From assembly GCA_013824245.1 (NCBI GenBank), contig PNNN01000041.1:1-43593 (forward strand): a stretch of DNA of 43,593 nt, read 5' to 3'. The notes beneath the pieces were generated by a model. It searched no databases. It was not told the origin of the DNA and was given only the letters and a program-made list of their open reading frames with translations. Made by a program: the position numbers and the translations under genes. Positions 9,289-16,981 of this stretch are shown here, in pieces; the first letter of the stretch is position 1, and each line of letters begins with the position of its first letter. The DNA comes from Chlorobiaceae bacterium (GTDB lineage Bacteria; Bacteroidota; Ignavibacteria; UBA10030; SZUA-254).

Positions 9289-10590
9289 ATGAAAAAAAAT
9301 AAACAAAAACATTCTCTCGAAACCACACTGATACACGGAATGAACGTCAGTAAAAAATGGGATTTCAGTCATCACGTTGTTCCTCCGATATCATCGTCGT
9401 GCACTTTCCGCTTAGAATCGACAAAACGCGGCGCACTCGGATTTGCAGAGTTTGCCCACCACACGGATGATGCTGCTATATCATCGCGCGCACCTATTTA
9501 TATCTACGACCGACTTGGCGAACCGAATAAGGAAGTGTTGGAAGAAAATTTAGCTGCCGCAGAAAACGGAGATGCCGCAGTTACCTTTTCTACGGGAATG
9601 GCGGCGGTTTCGGCTGTGCTTGGATGTGTAACCGGCACCGGTGATGAGATTATCGCTCATAATATTCTTTACGGTTGCACTTACTCTCTTCTCACAAATT
9701 GGTATCCTCGTTATAGAATCTTAACAAAATTCGTTGACATGAAAAATCTTTTGAATATTCGGCGTGCAATCACTCCGAAAACGCGCGTAATTTATTTTGA
9801 AACACCGGTGAATCCCACACTTGAGTTGATTGATATTCAGACAATTGTTAATGAGATAAAACAACAAAATAAAAAACGACCGAAGGGAAGAAAGATATAT
9901 GTTATCGTTGATAATACTTTCGCAAGTCCGTTTTGCCAAAGACCTATTGAATTCGGCGTTGATTTTGTAATTGCTTCTCTGACTAAAAATATTTGTGGCT
10001 TCGGAACCGATATGGGTGGAGTGGTTGTGGGTCCCAAGTGGAGCTACGATGTTTTATTGCTCTATCGGAAAGATTATGGAGGTGCGCTCGCTGCAAAAAG
10101 TGCATGGCCCCTGCTTGTGTATGGATTACCAAGTTTAGCGACACGAATGCGCCATCAGATGGAAAGTGCGCACGCGATATCAACTTTCTTGGAGAGCGAT
10201 CCGCGTGTTGCGTTTGTGAACTTCCCGGGTTTAAAATCGTTTGCACAATCCGACTTGGCAAAAAAACAGATGCGAGATTATGACGGTAAATTTGCTCCAG
10301 GCAGTCTTCTGTATTTCGTCTTAAAGGGGAAGAGCCCGAAGCAGCGTCATGATAAAGGAGAAAAATTTATTAACTTCGTGGCGAAAAATGCGTATTCAAT
10401 TACTCTCGCTGTCAGTTTAGGCCATATCCGAACTCTCATAGAACATCCAAGCTCTATGACTCACTCAGCAATTCCTCTGGATGAGCAAGTAAGAAACGGA
10501 CTCGAGCCGGGCGGCATCCGCCTTTCTATCGGTTTGGAAAAGCCGAGTGATATCATCCAAGATCTCGCGAATGCTTTAGACCAAGTTTGA
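9289..10590 (+). CDS. Cys/Met metabolism PLP enzyme, methionine gamma-lyase type
   Basis: Member of the cystathionine gamma-synthase/methionine gamma-lyase fold family. The PLP lysine is K233 in SLTKNICGFGTDMGG and the PLP-N1 aspartate is D208 in VDNTFASP. A Y73-x-R75 motif from the neighbouring subunit is present. The LYGCTY segment (127-132) has Cys where cystathionine synthases and lyases usually have Gly; Cys at this spot is a hallmark of methionine gamma-lyase, which makes methanethiol, ammonia and 2-oxobutyrate. The 433-residue length is slightly longer than usual, partly from a ~10-residue insertion near residues 191-201 (KQQNKKRPKGR). The product 2-oxobutyrate would suit the ferredoxin oxidoreductase encoded upstream. 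Cystathionine synthase or O-acetylhomoserine sulfhydrylase activity cannot be excluded. Confidence 0.85.
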   Translation: MKKNKQKHSLETTLIHGMNVSKKWDFSHHVVPPISSSCTFRLESTKRGALGFAEFAHHTDDAAISSRAPIYIYDRLGEPNKEVLEENLAAAENGDAAVTFSTGMAAVSAVLGCVTGTGDEIIAHNILYGCTYSLLTNWYPRYRILTKFVDMKNLLNIRRAITPKTRVIYFETPVNPTLELIDIQTIVNEIKQQNKKRPKGRKIYVIVDNTFASPFCQRPIEFGVDFVIASLTKNICGFGTDMGGVVVGPKWSYDVLLLYRKDYGGALAAKSAWPLLVYGLPSLATRMRHQMESAHAISTFLESDPRVAFVNFPGLKSFAQSDLAKKQMRDYDGKFAPGSLLYFVLKGKSPKQRHDKGEKFINFVAKNAYSITLAVSLGHIRTLIEHPSSMTHSAIPLDEQVRNGLEPGGIRLSIGLEKPSDIIQDLANALDQV

Positions 10591-11048
10591 AGAGTATGGT
10601 TTCTAAGAAGTTGATCGACGATTTTTTTAAAGGGGGAAGTTTTGCCATAGCAGGTATATCGCGTACCGGTAAAAAATTCGGTAATGTTATTCTAAAAGAA
10701 TTAACAAAAAAAGGATATACTCTTTATCCTGTTCATCCAAATTCAGATAGAATAGATGGATTCAAGTGCTATAACAATCTTTCGTCTGTGCCAAAAAATG
10801 TGAAATCGTTAATCATTGTGGTTAAGCCGGATCAATCAATAAATATTATACGCGAAGCAGCACAAGCTGGTATTAAGAAAGTATGGTTTCAGCAAGGATC
10901 GTCGACCACAGAGGTTATTAAACTGTGTTCAGAATTTGGAATTGAAGCTATCCACGGCGAATGTATTCTAATGTTTCTGCCTCAACTAAAGTTTCCACAC
11001 AACCTTCACAAATATATCTGGAAATTGATAGGCAAATATCCTCACTAA
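10587..11048 (+). CDS. CoA-binding (Rossmann) domain protein, YccU-like
   Basis: Single CoA-binding domain of the succinyl-CoA-synthetase-alpha type, as in YccU-like proteins. FAIAGISRTGKKFGN (17-31) is the nucleotide-binding loop, followed by a GYTLYPVHPN strand-turn and a KSLIIVV strand. These small proteins bind CoA but have no proven reaction. Two starts are possible. TTG at 10587 overlaps the previous stop by 4 nt; ATG at 10596, three codons later, begins MVSKK. The overlap indicates coupling to the PLP enzyme. With the CoA-transferase and acyl-CoA-forming oxidoreductase nearby, a role in CoA or acyl-CoA handling is reasonable inference. Confidence 0.85.
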   Translation: MKSMVSKKLIDDFFKGGSFAIAGISRTGKKFGNVILKELTKKGYTLYPVHPNSDRIDGFKCYNNLSSVPKNVKSLIIVVKPDQSINIIREAAQAGIKKVWFQQGSSTTEVIKLCSEFGIEAIHGECILMFLPQLKFPHNLHKYIWKLIGKYPH

Positions 11049-11242
11049 TAAAAAATATCTTTTCGCACATCGTTATAATCCATTCCCGCAACAAGCGGTT
11101 TGAAACAAAATCATATTTATCTACCTAAAATTTATTTATCAGGTCGTTCCATTAAAACGCTTCTTGGTATTAAGAAAATTGTTAATACAATCACTGACAA
11201 AAATTATTGTGCTACTTGGAAAACTAAAAATGATTATTAAAT

Positions 11243-11251
11243 TGTTATACT
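11243..11251 (+). promoter_or_regulatory. Extended -10 promoter for feoAB
   Basis: TGTTATACT at 11243-11251 is an exact extended -10 pattern (TGnTATACT). I see no good -35 at the normal distance; the nearest, TTGGAA at 11216-11221, is 24 bp away. The transcript would begin near 11258, inside the inverted repeat described separately. The remainder of 11049-11240 is AT-rich with no supported gene. Confidence 0.45.
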
Positions 11252-11277
11252 AATACGGATAAAAATATCCCGTATTA
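11251..11277. promoter_or_regulatory. Perfect inverted repeat at the feoAB start (candidate operator)
   Basis: TAATACGG (11251-11258) and CCGTATTA (11270-11277) are exact reverse complements separated by 11 nt. The repeat touches the predicted -10 box and covers the predicted transcript start, 17 nt before the feoA ATG. This is where a repressor would act. It does not match the consensus Fur or DtxR box that I know. As RNA it could also fold into a hairpin in the short 5' leader. Confidence 0.5.
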
Positions 11278-11293
11278 AAAAATCTAATTTTAG

Positions 11294-11593
11294 ATGAAAA
11301 TCAGCGAAAATGAAAGAAAATTAAAGATTATGCACCAAAGTAAGGAAGTTCACCAGCTAACTTCGATTAAAAGCGGTCAATGGGTTCGAATAGTATCTGT
11401 TCCGCATGGAATTTTGAAGGCGCAGTTTGTACGCTTAGGAATTCATGAAGGTGAACGAGTAAAATGTCTGGAACGGTTACCGGGAGGCACGGTAGTTCTA
11501 CAAAAAAATCGGCAGCACATTGCTGTTGGGAATCAATTAGCAAAAGCGATTCTCGTGACTATTAGCGGAGAAAAAGGAGCACATCGTGACTGA
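11294..11593 (+). CDS. feoA: FeoA-domain protein
   Basis: Small SH3-like cytosolic partner of the iron(II) transporter FeoB. After a 22-residue charged lead-in, the FeoA domain runs from about residue 23 (LTSIKSGQWVRIVSVP) through FVRLGIHEGERVKCLERLPGGTVVL to the end, all typical blocks. The 99-residue length is slightly over the usual ~75-85 because of the N-terminal extension; an internal ATG at residue 13 could be the true start. Its stop overlaps the feoB GTG start by 8 nt, so the two are coupled. Upstream is the inverted repeat described separately, which may couple expression to iron supply. Confidence 0.9.
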   Translation: MKISENERKLKIMHQSKEVHQLTSIKSGQWVRIVSVPHGILKAQFVRLGIHEGERVKCLERLPGGTVVLQKNRQHIAVGNQLAKAILVTISGEKGAHRD

Positions 11594-13472
11594 TTCATCG
11601 TCCGATAAAAGAATCGAGCATTTTGAAAAACATACTCACACTGAACCAGAGTTTCTTGAAAAAGATAATCAAAAATCAAAAATAGTTTTGGTTGGTAATC
11701 CAAACGTAGGCAAATCGCTTATCTTCAACGAACTGAGCGGTATGAATGTCGAGGTATCTAATTATCCCGGAACAACTGTGGAGATCACAAAAGGGACCTA
11801 CCTTACATATGAAGTATACGACACGCCGGGTGTTTACGGAGTATCATCTTTCAATGATGAAGAAAAAGTGGCGAGAGATATAATTCTTCATGCCGATTTG
11901 ATAATCAATGTTGTTGACGGTGTTCATTTGGAGCGTGACTTGTTTCTGACGCAACAGTTGATTGATATGGGTAAGAAAATTGTTGTGTTGGTTAATTTTA
12001 TGGATGAGGTGAATAAACATCAGATAGAGATCGATTTTCAGCGTCTCTCGCATTTTCTCGGTGTCGATGTTATTCCGATAACAGCAGTCGATAAAACCGG
12101 ATTTGATAGATTAGATGAAGCAATCGTTAATACCCGGGAGGGGACCCAGAGAGAGGAAACGCATTCTGTTTTGCATTCGATGCTGAAAATGGTCGGTTCA
12201 CAAGCAGAGGCACTTCTTATTTTAGAGGGTGATGAGTTCGTTGCAAAAAAACATGGGGTTCAACCCGGAAATCGCCGAGACGAAATATATATCGAACGAC
12301 GTAACAGAGTGAATTATATAATAAGTCAAATCATTCGTGATGTTTCGGTAAAGAAACGGTTCTCCGAATTATTCAGCAGATGGACTATAAGACCGAGTAC
12401 CGGAATCCCAATTTTTATATTCGCATTATATATTGCATACCTGTTTGTCGGTAAATTTGTTGCTCAAGATGTTGTTAATTTTACCGAAAAACAGATTGGA
12501 CAAGCGCTCTGGGAGCCATGGATACGCGGACTTGTAACTGATATTATTCCTTCAACATCCTGGTGGAATACAATACTCGTCGGAGATTTCGGCATCATTA
12601 CAATGACTACAACATATCTGTTCTTTCTCTTGCTGCCGCTTGTGATTGCTTTCTTTACCGCACTGGCGTTGATGGAAGATAGTGGCTACCTTCCGCGCCT
12701 GGCAACAATGGTAGATGCTACCTTGAATAAAATCGGATTGAACGGGCGGGCTGTAATTCCGCTCATTCTCGGATTTGGATGCGTTACTTCTGCAACAATC
12801 ACGACGAGATTGCTCGGATCGGAGAGAGAAAAAACAATTGCAAATGCTCTTCTTCAATTTGCAATTCCATGTTCCGCTCAAATTGCTGTCATTGCTGCGC
12901 TTCTCGCTGGTGCCGGTTTTTTCCCGATGATTGTTTACATAGTTACAATCTTCAGTGTTCTGATCGCGATTGGAACTATTCTGAACCGTGTGCTCAAGGG
13001 AGAGTCAGCTCCATTGCTTTTAGATTTGCCGCCAATGCGTATGCCGAGGATCAATAATGTTGTCCGAAAAACAGTTTTTCGATCTTATAATTTTATGAAA
13101 GAGGCAGCCGGTTGGTTTTTTGTTGGAGCGTTAGGTGTTGGAATTGCTCAGATTACCGGGGCACTTACATTTATTACTAAATTGCTTACACCGTTAACCA
13201 CACACTGGCTGCAACTTCCGGCAGAAGCGGCAACTGCATTTGTAATGGGGATTGTTCGAAGAGATTTTGGCGCCGCCGGACTTTATCATCTCTCACTAAC
13301 CCCAATGCAGATTACTGTTGCGCTGATAACTATAACTTTATTTGTTCCTTGCATCGCATCACTCATGGTGATGATGAAAGAACGCGGCTTGAAAGAAGGT
13401 TTCATAGTTTGGATTGGAACCTGGATAGTGGCATTCGGCATCGGCGGTGTGGTTTCTCATATTGTTCAATAA
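11586..13472 (+). CDS. feoB: Ferrous iron transport protein B
   Basis: Inner-membrane iron(II) transporter with an N-terminal G protein. The start is GTG at 11586. G1 is GNPNVGKS (37-44), G2 lies around YPGTTVE (60-66), G3 is DTPG (79-82) and G4 is VLVNFMDE (NxxD form). A helical linker follows (about 190-270), then the polytopic core with the two gate regions, including LILGFGCVTSAT and FAIPCSAQIAV, and a C-terminal helix pair. The 628-residue length is at the short end for FeoB. An unusual N-terminal stretch of ~30 residues has several His/Glu residues (HFEKHTHTE) before the G domain. It is co-transcribed with feoA and followed 8 bp later by a Cys-rich mini-gene. Confidence 0.95.
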   Translation: MTDSSSDKRIEHFEKHTHTEPEFLEKDNQKSKIVLVGNPNVGKSLIFNELSGMNVEVSNYPGTTVEITKGTYLTYEVYDTPGVYGVSSFNDEEKVARDIILHADLIINVVDGVHLERDLFLTQQLIDMGKKIVVLVNFMDEVNKHQIEIDFQRLSHFLGVDVIPITAVDKTGFDRLDEAIVNTREGTQREETHSVLHSMLKMVGSQAEALLILEGDEFVAKKHGVQPGNRRDEIYIERRNRVNYIISQIIRDVSVKKRFSELFSRWTIRPSTGIPIFIFALYIAYLFVGKFVAQDVVNFTEKQIGQALWEPWIRGLVTDIIPSTSWWNTILVGDFGIITMTTTYLFFLLLPLVIAFFTALALMEDSGYLPRLATMVDATLNKIGLNGRAVIPLILGFGCVTSATITTRLLGSEREKTIANALLQFAIPCSAQIAVIAALLAGAGFFPMIVYIVTIFSVLIAIGTILNRVLKGESAPLLLDLPPMRMPRINNVVRKTVFRSYNFMKEAAGWFFVGALGVGIAQITGALTFITKLLTPLTTHWLQLPAEAATAFVMGIVRRDFGAAGLYHLSLTPMQITVALITITLFVPCIASLMVMMKERGLKEGFIVWIGTWIVAFGIGGVVSHIVQ

Positions 13473-13480
13473 GATTAACT

Positions 13481-13705
13481 ATGGCTGTTGAACCAAAGTC
13501 GGGTACCTTAGAGCAGCAACGTAATTCCGAAATCCGTGTTTGTTCGAAATGTAGCTTATCGGTTGATAATCCCTTTATCGAAAGATGCCCTCGCTGTTTT
13601 TCTCTCCTTTCCAAAGCGTCTGTCGATTGCGATGGATGTGTCCATAAAATTTTGTGTCCTATCGGAAAAAGTCGTAAATTCAATCCTCAACAGTCCGATC
13701 TTTAA
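13481..13705 (+). CDS. Seven-cysteine mini-protein following feoB
   Basis: A 74-residue protein that begins at ATG 13481, only 8 bp after the feoB stop, and so very likely belongs to the feo operon. It has seven cysteines: a zinc-ribbon-like C21-x2-C24-x11-C36-x2-C39, then C50-x2-C53-x5-C59-P. No transmembrane segment or signal peptide is seen. FeoC proteins are small, sometimes Cys-containing regulators or partners of FeoB, and this could play a similar part, but I do not see the FeoC winged-helix sequence. Metal or Fe-S binding is inferred from the cysteine spacing only. Confidence 0.7.
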   Translation: MAVEPKSGTLEQQRNSEIRVCSKCSLSVDNPFIERCPRCFSLLSKASVDCDGCVHKILCPIGKSRKFNPQQSDL

Positions 13706-13776
13706 GTCGATATTCTTTAATTTCAGACTGAATTAACAGAATTTTCGTTCCATACTAAAATTTAGAGGATTTGTAT

Positions 13777-15105
13777 ATGAAGAGGATTAAAGTAATTATT
13801 ATGGGAGCAGCAGGCAGAGATTTTCATGATTTCAATACGGTCTATCGTGATAATGAATTGTATGAAGTAGTGGCATTTACAGCAACTCAAATTCCTAACA
13901 TCGACGGTAGAAAATACCCCAGTGAATTAGCCGGGAAGTTGTATCCCAACGGAGTTCCAATCTATCCTGAATCAGATCTGGTTTCCCTTATCAAAAAAAA
14001 TAATGTCGATGAAGTTGTATTTGCATATTCCGATGTCTCCCACAATTATGTAATGGCGAAAGCATCCGTGGTTATGGCGGCTGGTGCTCATTTTAAACTT
14101 TTAGGTGCCCATCCAACGATGATAAAAAGTAAGGTTCCTGTGATTGCCGTTGTAGCAGTCAGAACCGGTGCTGGTAAAAGTCAAACCTCCCGTAAAGTTT
14201 GCAACCTTCTTCACGCTATGGGAAAACGCGTTGTTGCCATACGCCACCCAATGCCTTATGGAGATTTAGTTAAACAAAAAGTACAGCGTTATCAAACACT
14301 TGATGATCTTGTTAAATTTGATTGCACCGTTGAGGAAATGGAAGAATACGAGCCGCATATCGTAAATGGCACAATCATTTATGCCGGCGTTGATTACGAA
14401 GCCATACTTCGCCAGGCAGAACAAGAAGCGGATGTAATTGTTTGGGATGGTGGTAACAACGACATGTCGTTCTATCAACCCGATATGACGATTACTGTCG
14501 CCGATCCTCACAGACCGGGGCACGAATTAAGTTATTATCCCGGAGCGGCAAATATAAATTTAGCCGATGTTATCGTTATCAATAAAGTTGAATCTGCTAC
14601 ACGCGAGAATATCGATATCGTGAGGAAAAATATCAGGTCGGTTAATCCGGGTGCGGTTGTAATAGAGGCAGCTTCGCCAATTTCGGTTGAAGATGAAAAT
14701 CTTATACGTGGTAAAAGAGTGCTCGTTGTTGAAGACGGACCAACACTTACCCATGGTGAAATGGCTTATGGAGCCGGGGTTATTGCGGCGCAAAAATTCG
14801 GTGCCAAAGAAATTATCGATCCGCGTCCGTGGGTTGTAAATTCAATTGCAGAAACATTTGCGAAATATCCAAAGATCGGAATTTTGCTTCCGGCAATGGG
14901 TTATGGCGGAAAACAGATTAAAGACCTCGAAACAACCATCAACAAAGTGGATTGCGATACTGTGATCATTGGAACTCCGATTGATCTTCGACGAATCATC
15001 AAAATAAATAAGCCGAGCGTTCGCGTGCGGTATGAACTTGATGAAATTGCAAAACCCGACTTGAACGATCTGTTGTTGAATTTTTTCAAGAATTACAAAG
15101 GATAA
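13777..15105 (+). CDS. Cyclic 2,3-diphosphoglycerate synthetase-like GTPase
   Basis: A 442-residue P-loop protein of the family that includes archaeal cyclic 2,3-diphosphoglycerate synthetase. The N-terminal ~120 residues form a Rossmann-like domain (VIIMGAAGRDFHDFN at 7-20). The P-loop is VRTGAGKSQ (about 128-136), followed by VWDGGNND and an NKxE base-binding-like motif (INKVES). I chose ATG 13777 over TTG 13771 because GAGG lies at 13764-13768. The bacterial reaction is not established; family membership does not prove cyclic diphosphoglycerate synthesis. It is 6 bp upstream of ornithine carbamoyltransferase and appears to be the first gene of a carbamoyl-phosphate cassette, so a role connected with carbamoyl phosphate, acyl phosphates or energy sensing is possible. 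Confidence 0.85.
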   Translation: MKRIKVIIMGAAGRDFHDFNTVYRDNELYEVVAFTATQIPNIDGRKYPSELAGKLYPNGVPIYPESDLVSLIKKNNVDEVVFAYSDVSHNYVMAKASVVMAAGAHFKLLGAHPTMIKSKVPVIAVVAVRTGAGKSQTSRKVCNLLHAMGKRVVAIRHPMPYGDLVKQKVQRYQTLDDLVKFDCTVEEMEEYEPHIVNGTIIYAGVDYEAILRQAEQEADVIVWDGGNNDMSFYQPDMTITVADPHRPGHELSYYPGAANINLADVIVINKVESATRENIDIVRKNIRSVNPGAVVIEAASPISVEDENLIRGKRVLVVEDGPTLTHGEMAYGAGVIAAQKFGAKEIIDPRPWVVNSIAETFAKYPKIGILLPAMGYGGKQIKDLETTINKVDCDTVIIGTPIDLRRIIKINKPSVRVRYELDEIAKPDLNDLLLNFFKNYKG

Positions 15106-15111
15106 CAGAAA

Positions 15112-16032
15112 ATGAAAAAAGATTTCTTAACAATCGCAGACTGGTCTTCAGATGAGTTGTTTGCTCTTATCGATCTATCGAAAGAAATTAAAAAACATCC
15201 CGAAAACTTCCGCCGCAGTTTGGAAGGAAAATCTATCGCGACAATTTTCGAAAAACAATCACTGCGAACTCACGTTACATTCGATGTTGGCATCTACCAG
15301 TTAGGCGCACACGCCATTTACTTGACACAGGGCGATATAAGTCTGGGGAAGCGCGAATCAATTTATGACACTGGAAAAAACCTCGAGCGCTGGGTTGATG
15401 GTGTTGTGGTAAGAACCTACGCCCATAAAACATGCACAGATTTGGCTGAAGCGATGAAGATTCCGGTTATTAACGCACTCACAGATTTTGAGCATCCCTG
15501 CCAGGCATTGGGAGATTTTCTGACCGTCCACGAAAAAAAATGGAGCTTCAGTGGAAAGAAATTCGTGTTTATCGGTGACGGAAATAATGTTTGCCATTCT
15601 TTAATGATTTTTGCCGCCAAAGTTGGAATGAATTTCGTTGCGAATACTCCGAAGGGATACGAGCCAGATAAAAATGTTGTAAAACTTTCTGCCGCAACGG
15701 CTAAAAAAATGGGATCAACAATAGAAGTGATAAACGACCCTAAGGAAGCTGTAAAGAATGCCGATGTTATTTATACTGATGTTTGGACAAGCATGGGGCA
15801 GGAAGCGGAAAAAGAAAAACGGTTGGAGATATTCAAGAGCTATCAGGTGAATAAGAAATTGATGGCGCTTGCAAAATCCGATGCCATTTTTATGCATTGT
15901 TTACCTGCGCATCGGGGTGAAGAAGTAACCGACGAAGTTATTGATTCTAAAAATTCTGTGGTATTCGATGAAGCGGAAAATCGATTGCATACACAAAAAG
16001 CTGTTATGCTCACATTGCTTAAGGGGGCATAG
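15112..16032 (+). CDS. argF: Ornithine carbamoyltransferase
   Basis: Cytosolic enzyme interconverting ornithine plus carbamoyl phosphate and citrulline plus phosphate. The ornithine-binding loop DVWTSMGQE (223-231), HPCQ (128-131) and HCLPAHRGEE (262-271) are all intact, which separates it from acetyl- and succinyl-ornithine enzymes. The carbamoyl-phosphate motif, normally STRTR, reads SLRTH (50-54). SLRT forms occur in some lineages as far as I know, but the final His is less usual. The length of 306 residues is normal. It precedes carbamate kinase in the same operon, an order typical of ATP-yielding citrulline breakdown, although no arginine deiminase is seen here. ArgD further along suggests biosynthesis is also possible. 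Confidence 0.92.
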   Translation: MKKDFLTIADWSSDELFALIDLSKEIKKHPENFRRSLEGKSIATIFEKQSLRTHVTFDVGIYQLGAHAIYLTQGDISLGKRESIYDTGKNLERWVDGVVVRTYAHKTCTDLAEAMKIPVINALTDFEHPCQALGDFLTVHEKKWSFSGKKFVFIGDGNNVCHSLMIFAAKVGMNFVANTPKGYEPDKNVVKLSAATAKKMGSTIEVINDPKEAVKNADVIYTDVWTSMGQEAEKEKRLEIFKSYQVNKKLMALAKSDAIFMHCLPAHRGEEVTDEVIDSKNSVVFDEAENRLHTQKAVMLTLLKGA

Positions 16033-16036
16033 TCTG
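16021..16036 (+). promoter_or_regulatory. Ribosome binding site that decides a CTG start for carbamate kinase
   Basis: AAGGGGG at 16021-16027 is followed after 6 nt by CTG at 16034-16036. No ATG, GTG or TTG lies at this place in the reading frame; the nearest upstream ATG is 66 nt earlier inside argF and the next downstream candidates cut into the conserved core. Confidence 0.6.
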
Positions 16037-16981
16037 AAAAATTCGGTTCTCATCGCGATTGGAGGGAATTCATTAATTCGTGCGGGCCAAAAAGGTACGA
16101 TTCCGGAACAGTTTGCCAATGCCAACATAACAGCTCAAAGCGTATCCGATTTGGCAAAGCGGGGATATCGATTGGTTGTTACGCATGGAAACGGTCCGCA
16201 AGTTGGCGCTCAGCTTCTCCGCTCCGAAGCCGGTTCTCATCAAACATATACAATGCCGCTCGATGTTTGCGTTGCAATGACGCAAGGCGAAATTGGGTAC
16301 ATCCTCCAAACTTCACTACAATCGATTTTGAAATCTAAGAATTTGCAAACTTCGGTTGCCGGACTTGTTACGCAGGTAGTTGTAGATAAAAACGATCCTG
16401 CATTTCTTAAACCTACAAAACCAATAGGCCCATTTTACTCGCGTGAAGTTGCCCAGCAAAAGAAGGAAGAACTTGGATGGAACATTGTTGAAGATGCCGC
16501 ACGAGGTTATCGCCGCGTGGTTCCCTCGCCAAAACCTCTCGATATTGTTGAGCTTGATATCATTAAAGAGTGCCTCGAACGAGGAATAATTGTGATAGCT
16601 GCGGGTGGCGGCGGAATACCTGTTTGTTTTGAAAACGGTTCAATAATTGGCATAGAGGCCGTGATCGATAAAGACCGCGCATCAGCCCTGCTCGCGAGCC
16701 GTTTAGGGATAGAACGTTTTATCATATCAACCGAGGTTGAGCAAGTTTATATTAACTTTAAAAAACCGAACCAAAAGCCATTAAATTCAATTTCTCTTGA
16801 CGAGATGAAAAAATATCTTGAAGAAGGACATTTCTTGGAAGGAAGTATGAAACCGAAGATCGAAGCGGCAATAAATTTTCTTGAAGAAGGCGGAATGGAA
16901 GTCATCATAACAGACCCGGAACATATTGTGGAAGCATTCGACGGAAAAACTGGCACACGAATTAAAGGAAGGAGATTATAA
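16034..16981 (+). CDS. arcC: Carbamate kinase (apparent CTG start)
   Basis: Interconverts carbamoyl phosphate + ADP with carbamate (ammonia + CO2) + ATP. With the CTG at 16034 the protein is 315 residues, the normal size, and begins xKNSVLIAIGGNSLI, matching the family, which starts 3-6 residues before VIALGGN. Other blocks are VTHGNGPQVG (about 50-59), GYRRVVPSPKP, AAGGGGIPV and VIDKDRASALLA, all typical. A longer form from ATG 15968 would add 22 residues of low-complexity argF-overlapping sequence and is less likely. The stop shares one base with the next gene start (TAATG). Placement between two carbamoyltransferases fits ATP production from carbamoylated compounds, or the reverse supply of carbamoyl phosphate. 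Confidence 0.9.
   Translation: MKNSVLIAIGGNSLIRAGQKGTIPEQFANANITAQSVSDLAKRGYRLVVTHGNGPQVGAQLLRSEAGSHQTYTMPLDVCVAMTQGEIGYILQTSLQSILKSKNLQTSVAGLVTQVVVDKNDPAFLKPTKPIGPFYSREVAQQKKEELGWNIVEDAARGYRRVVPSPKPLDIVELDIIKECLERGIIVIAAGGGGIPVCFENGSIIGIEAVIDKDRASALLASRLGIERFIISTEVEQVYINFKKPNQKPLNSISLDEMKKYLEEGHFLEGSMKPKIEAAINFLEEGGMEVIITDPEHIVEAFDGKTGTRIKGRRL

Noticed and set aside
11251-11277. Fur box at feoA
   Set aside because: The inverted repeat TAATACGG-N11-CCGTATTA does not resemble the GATAATGATAATCATTATC consensus, so it is reported only as an operator of unknown specificity.
15968-16033. ATG 15968 as the start of carbamate kinase
   Set aside because: It would add 22 residues encoded inside argF, unlike any carbamate kinase N-terminus, and bypass a good ribosome site with a CTG at the correct place.
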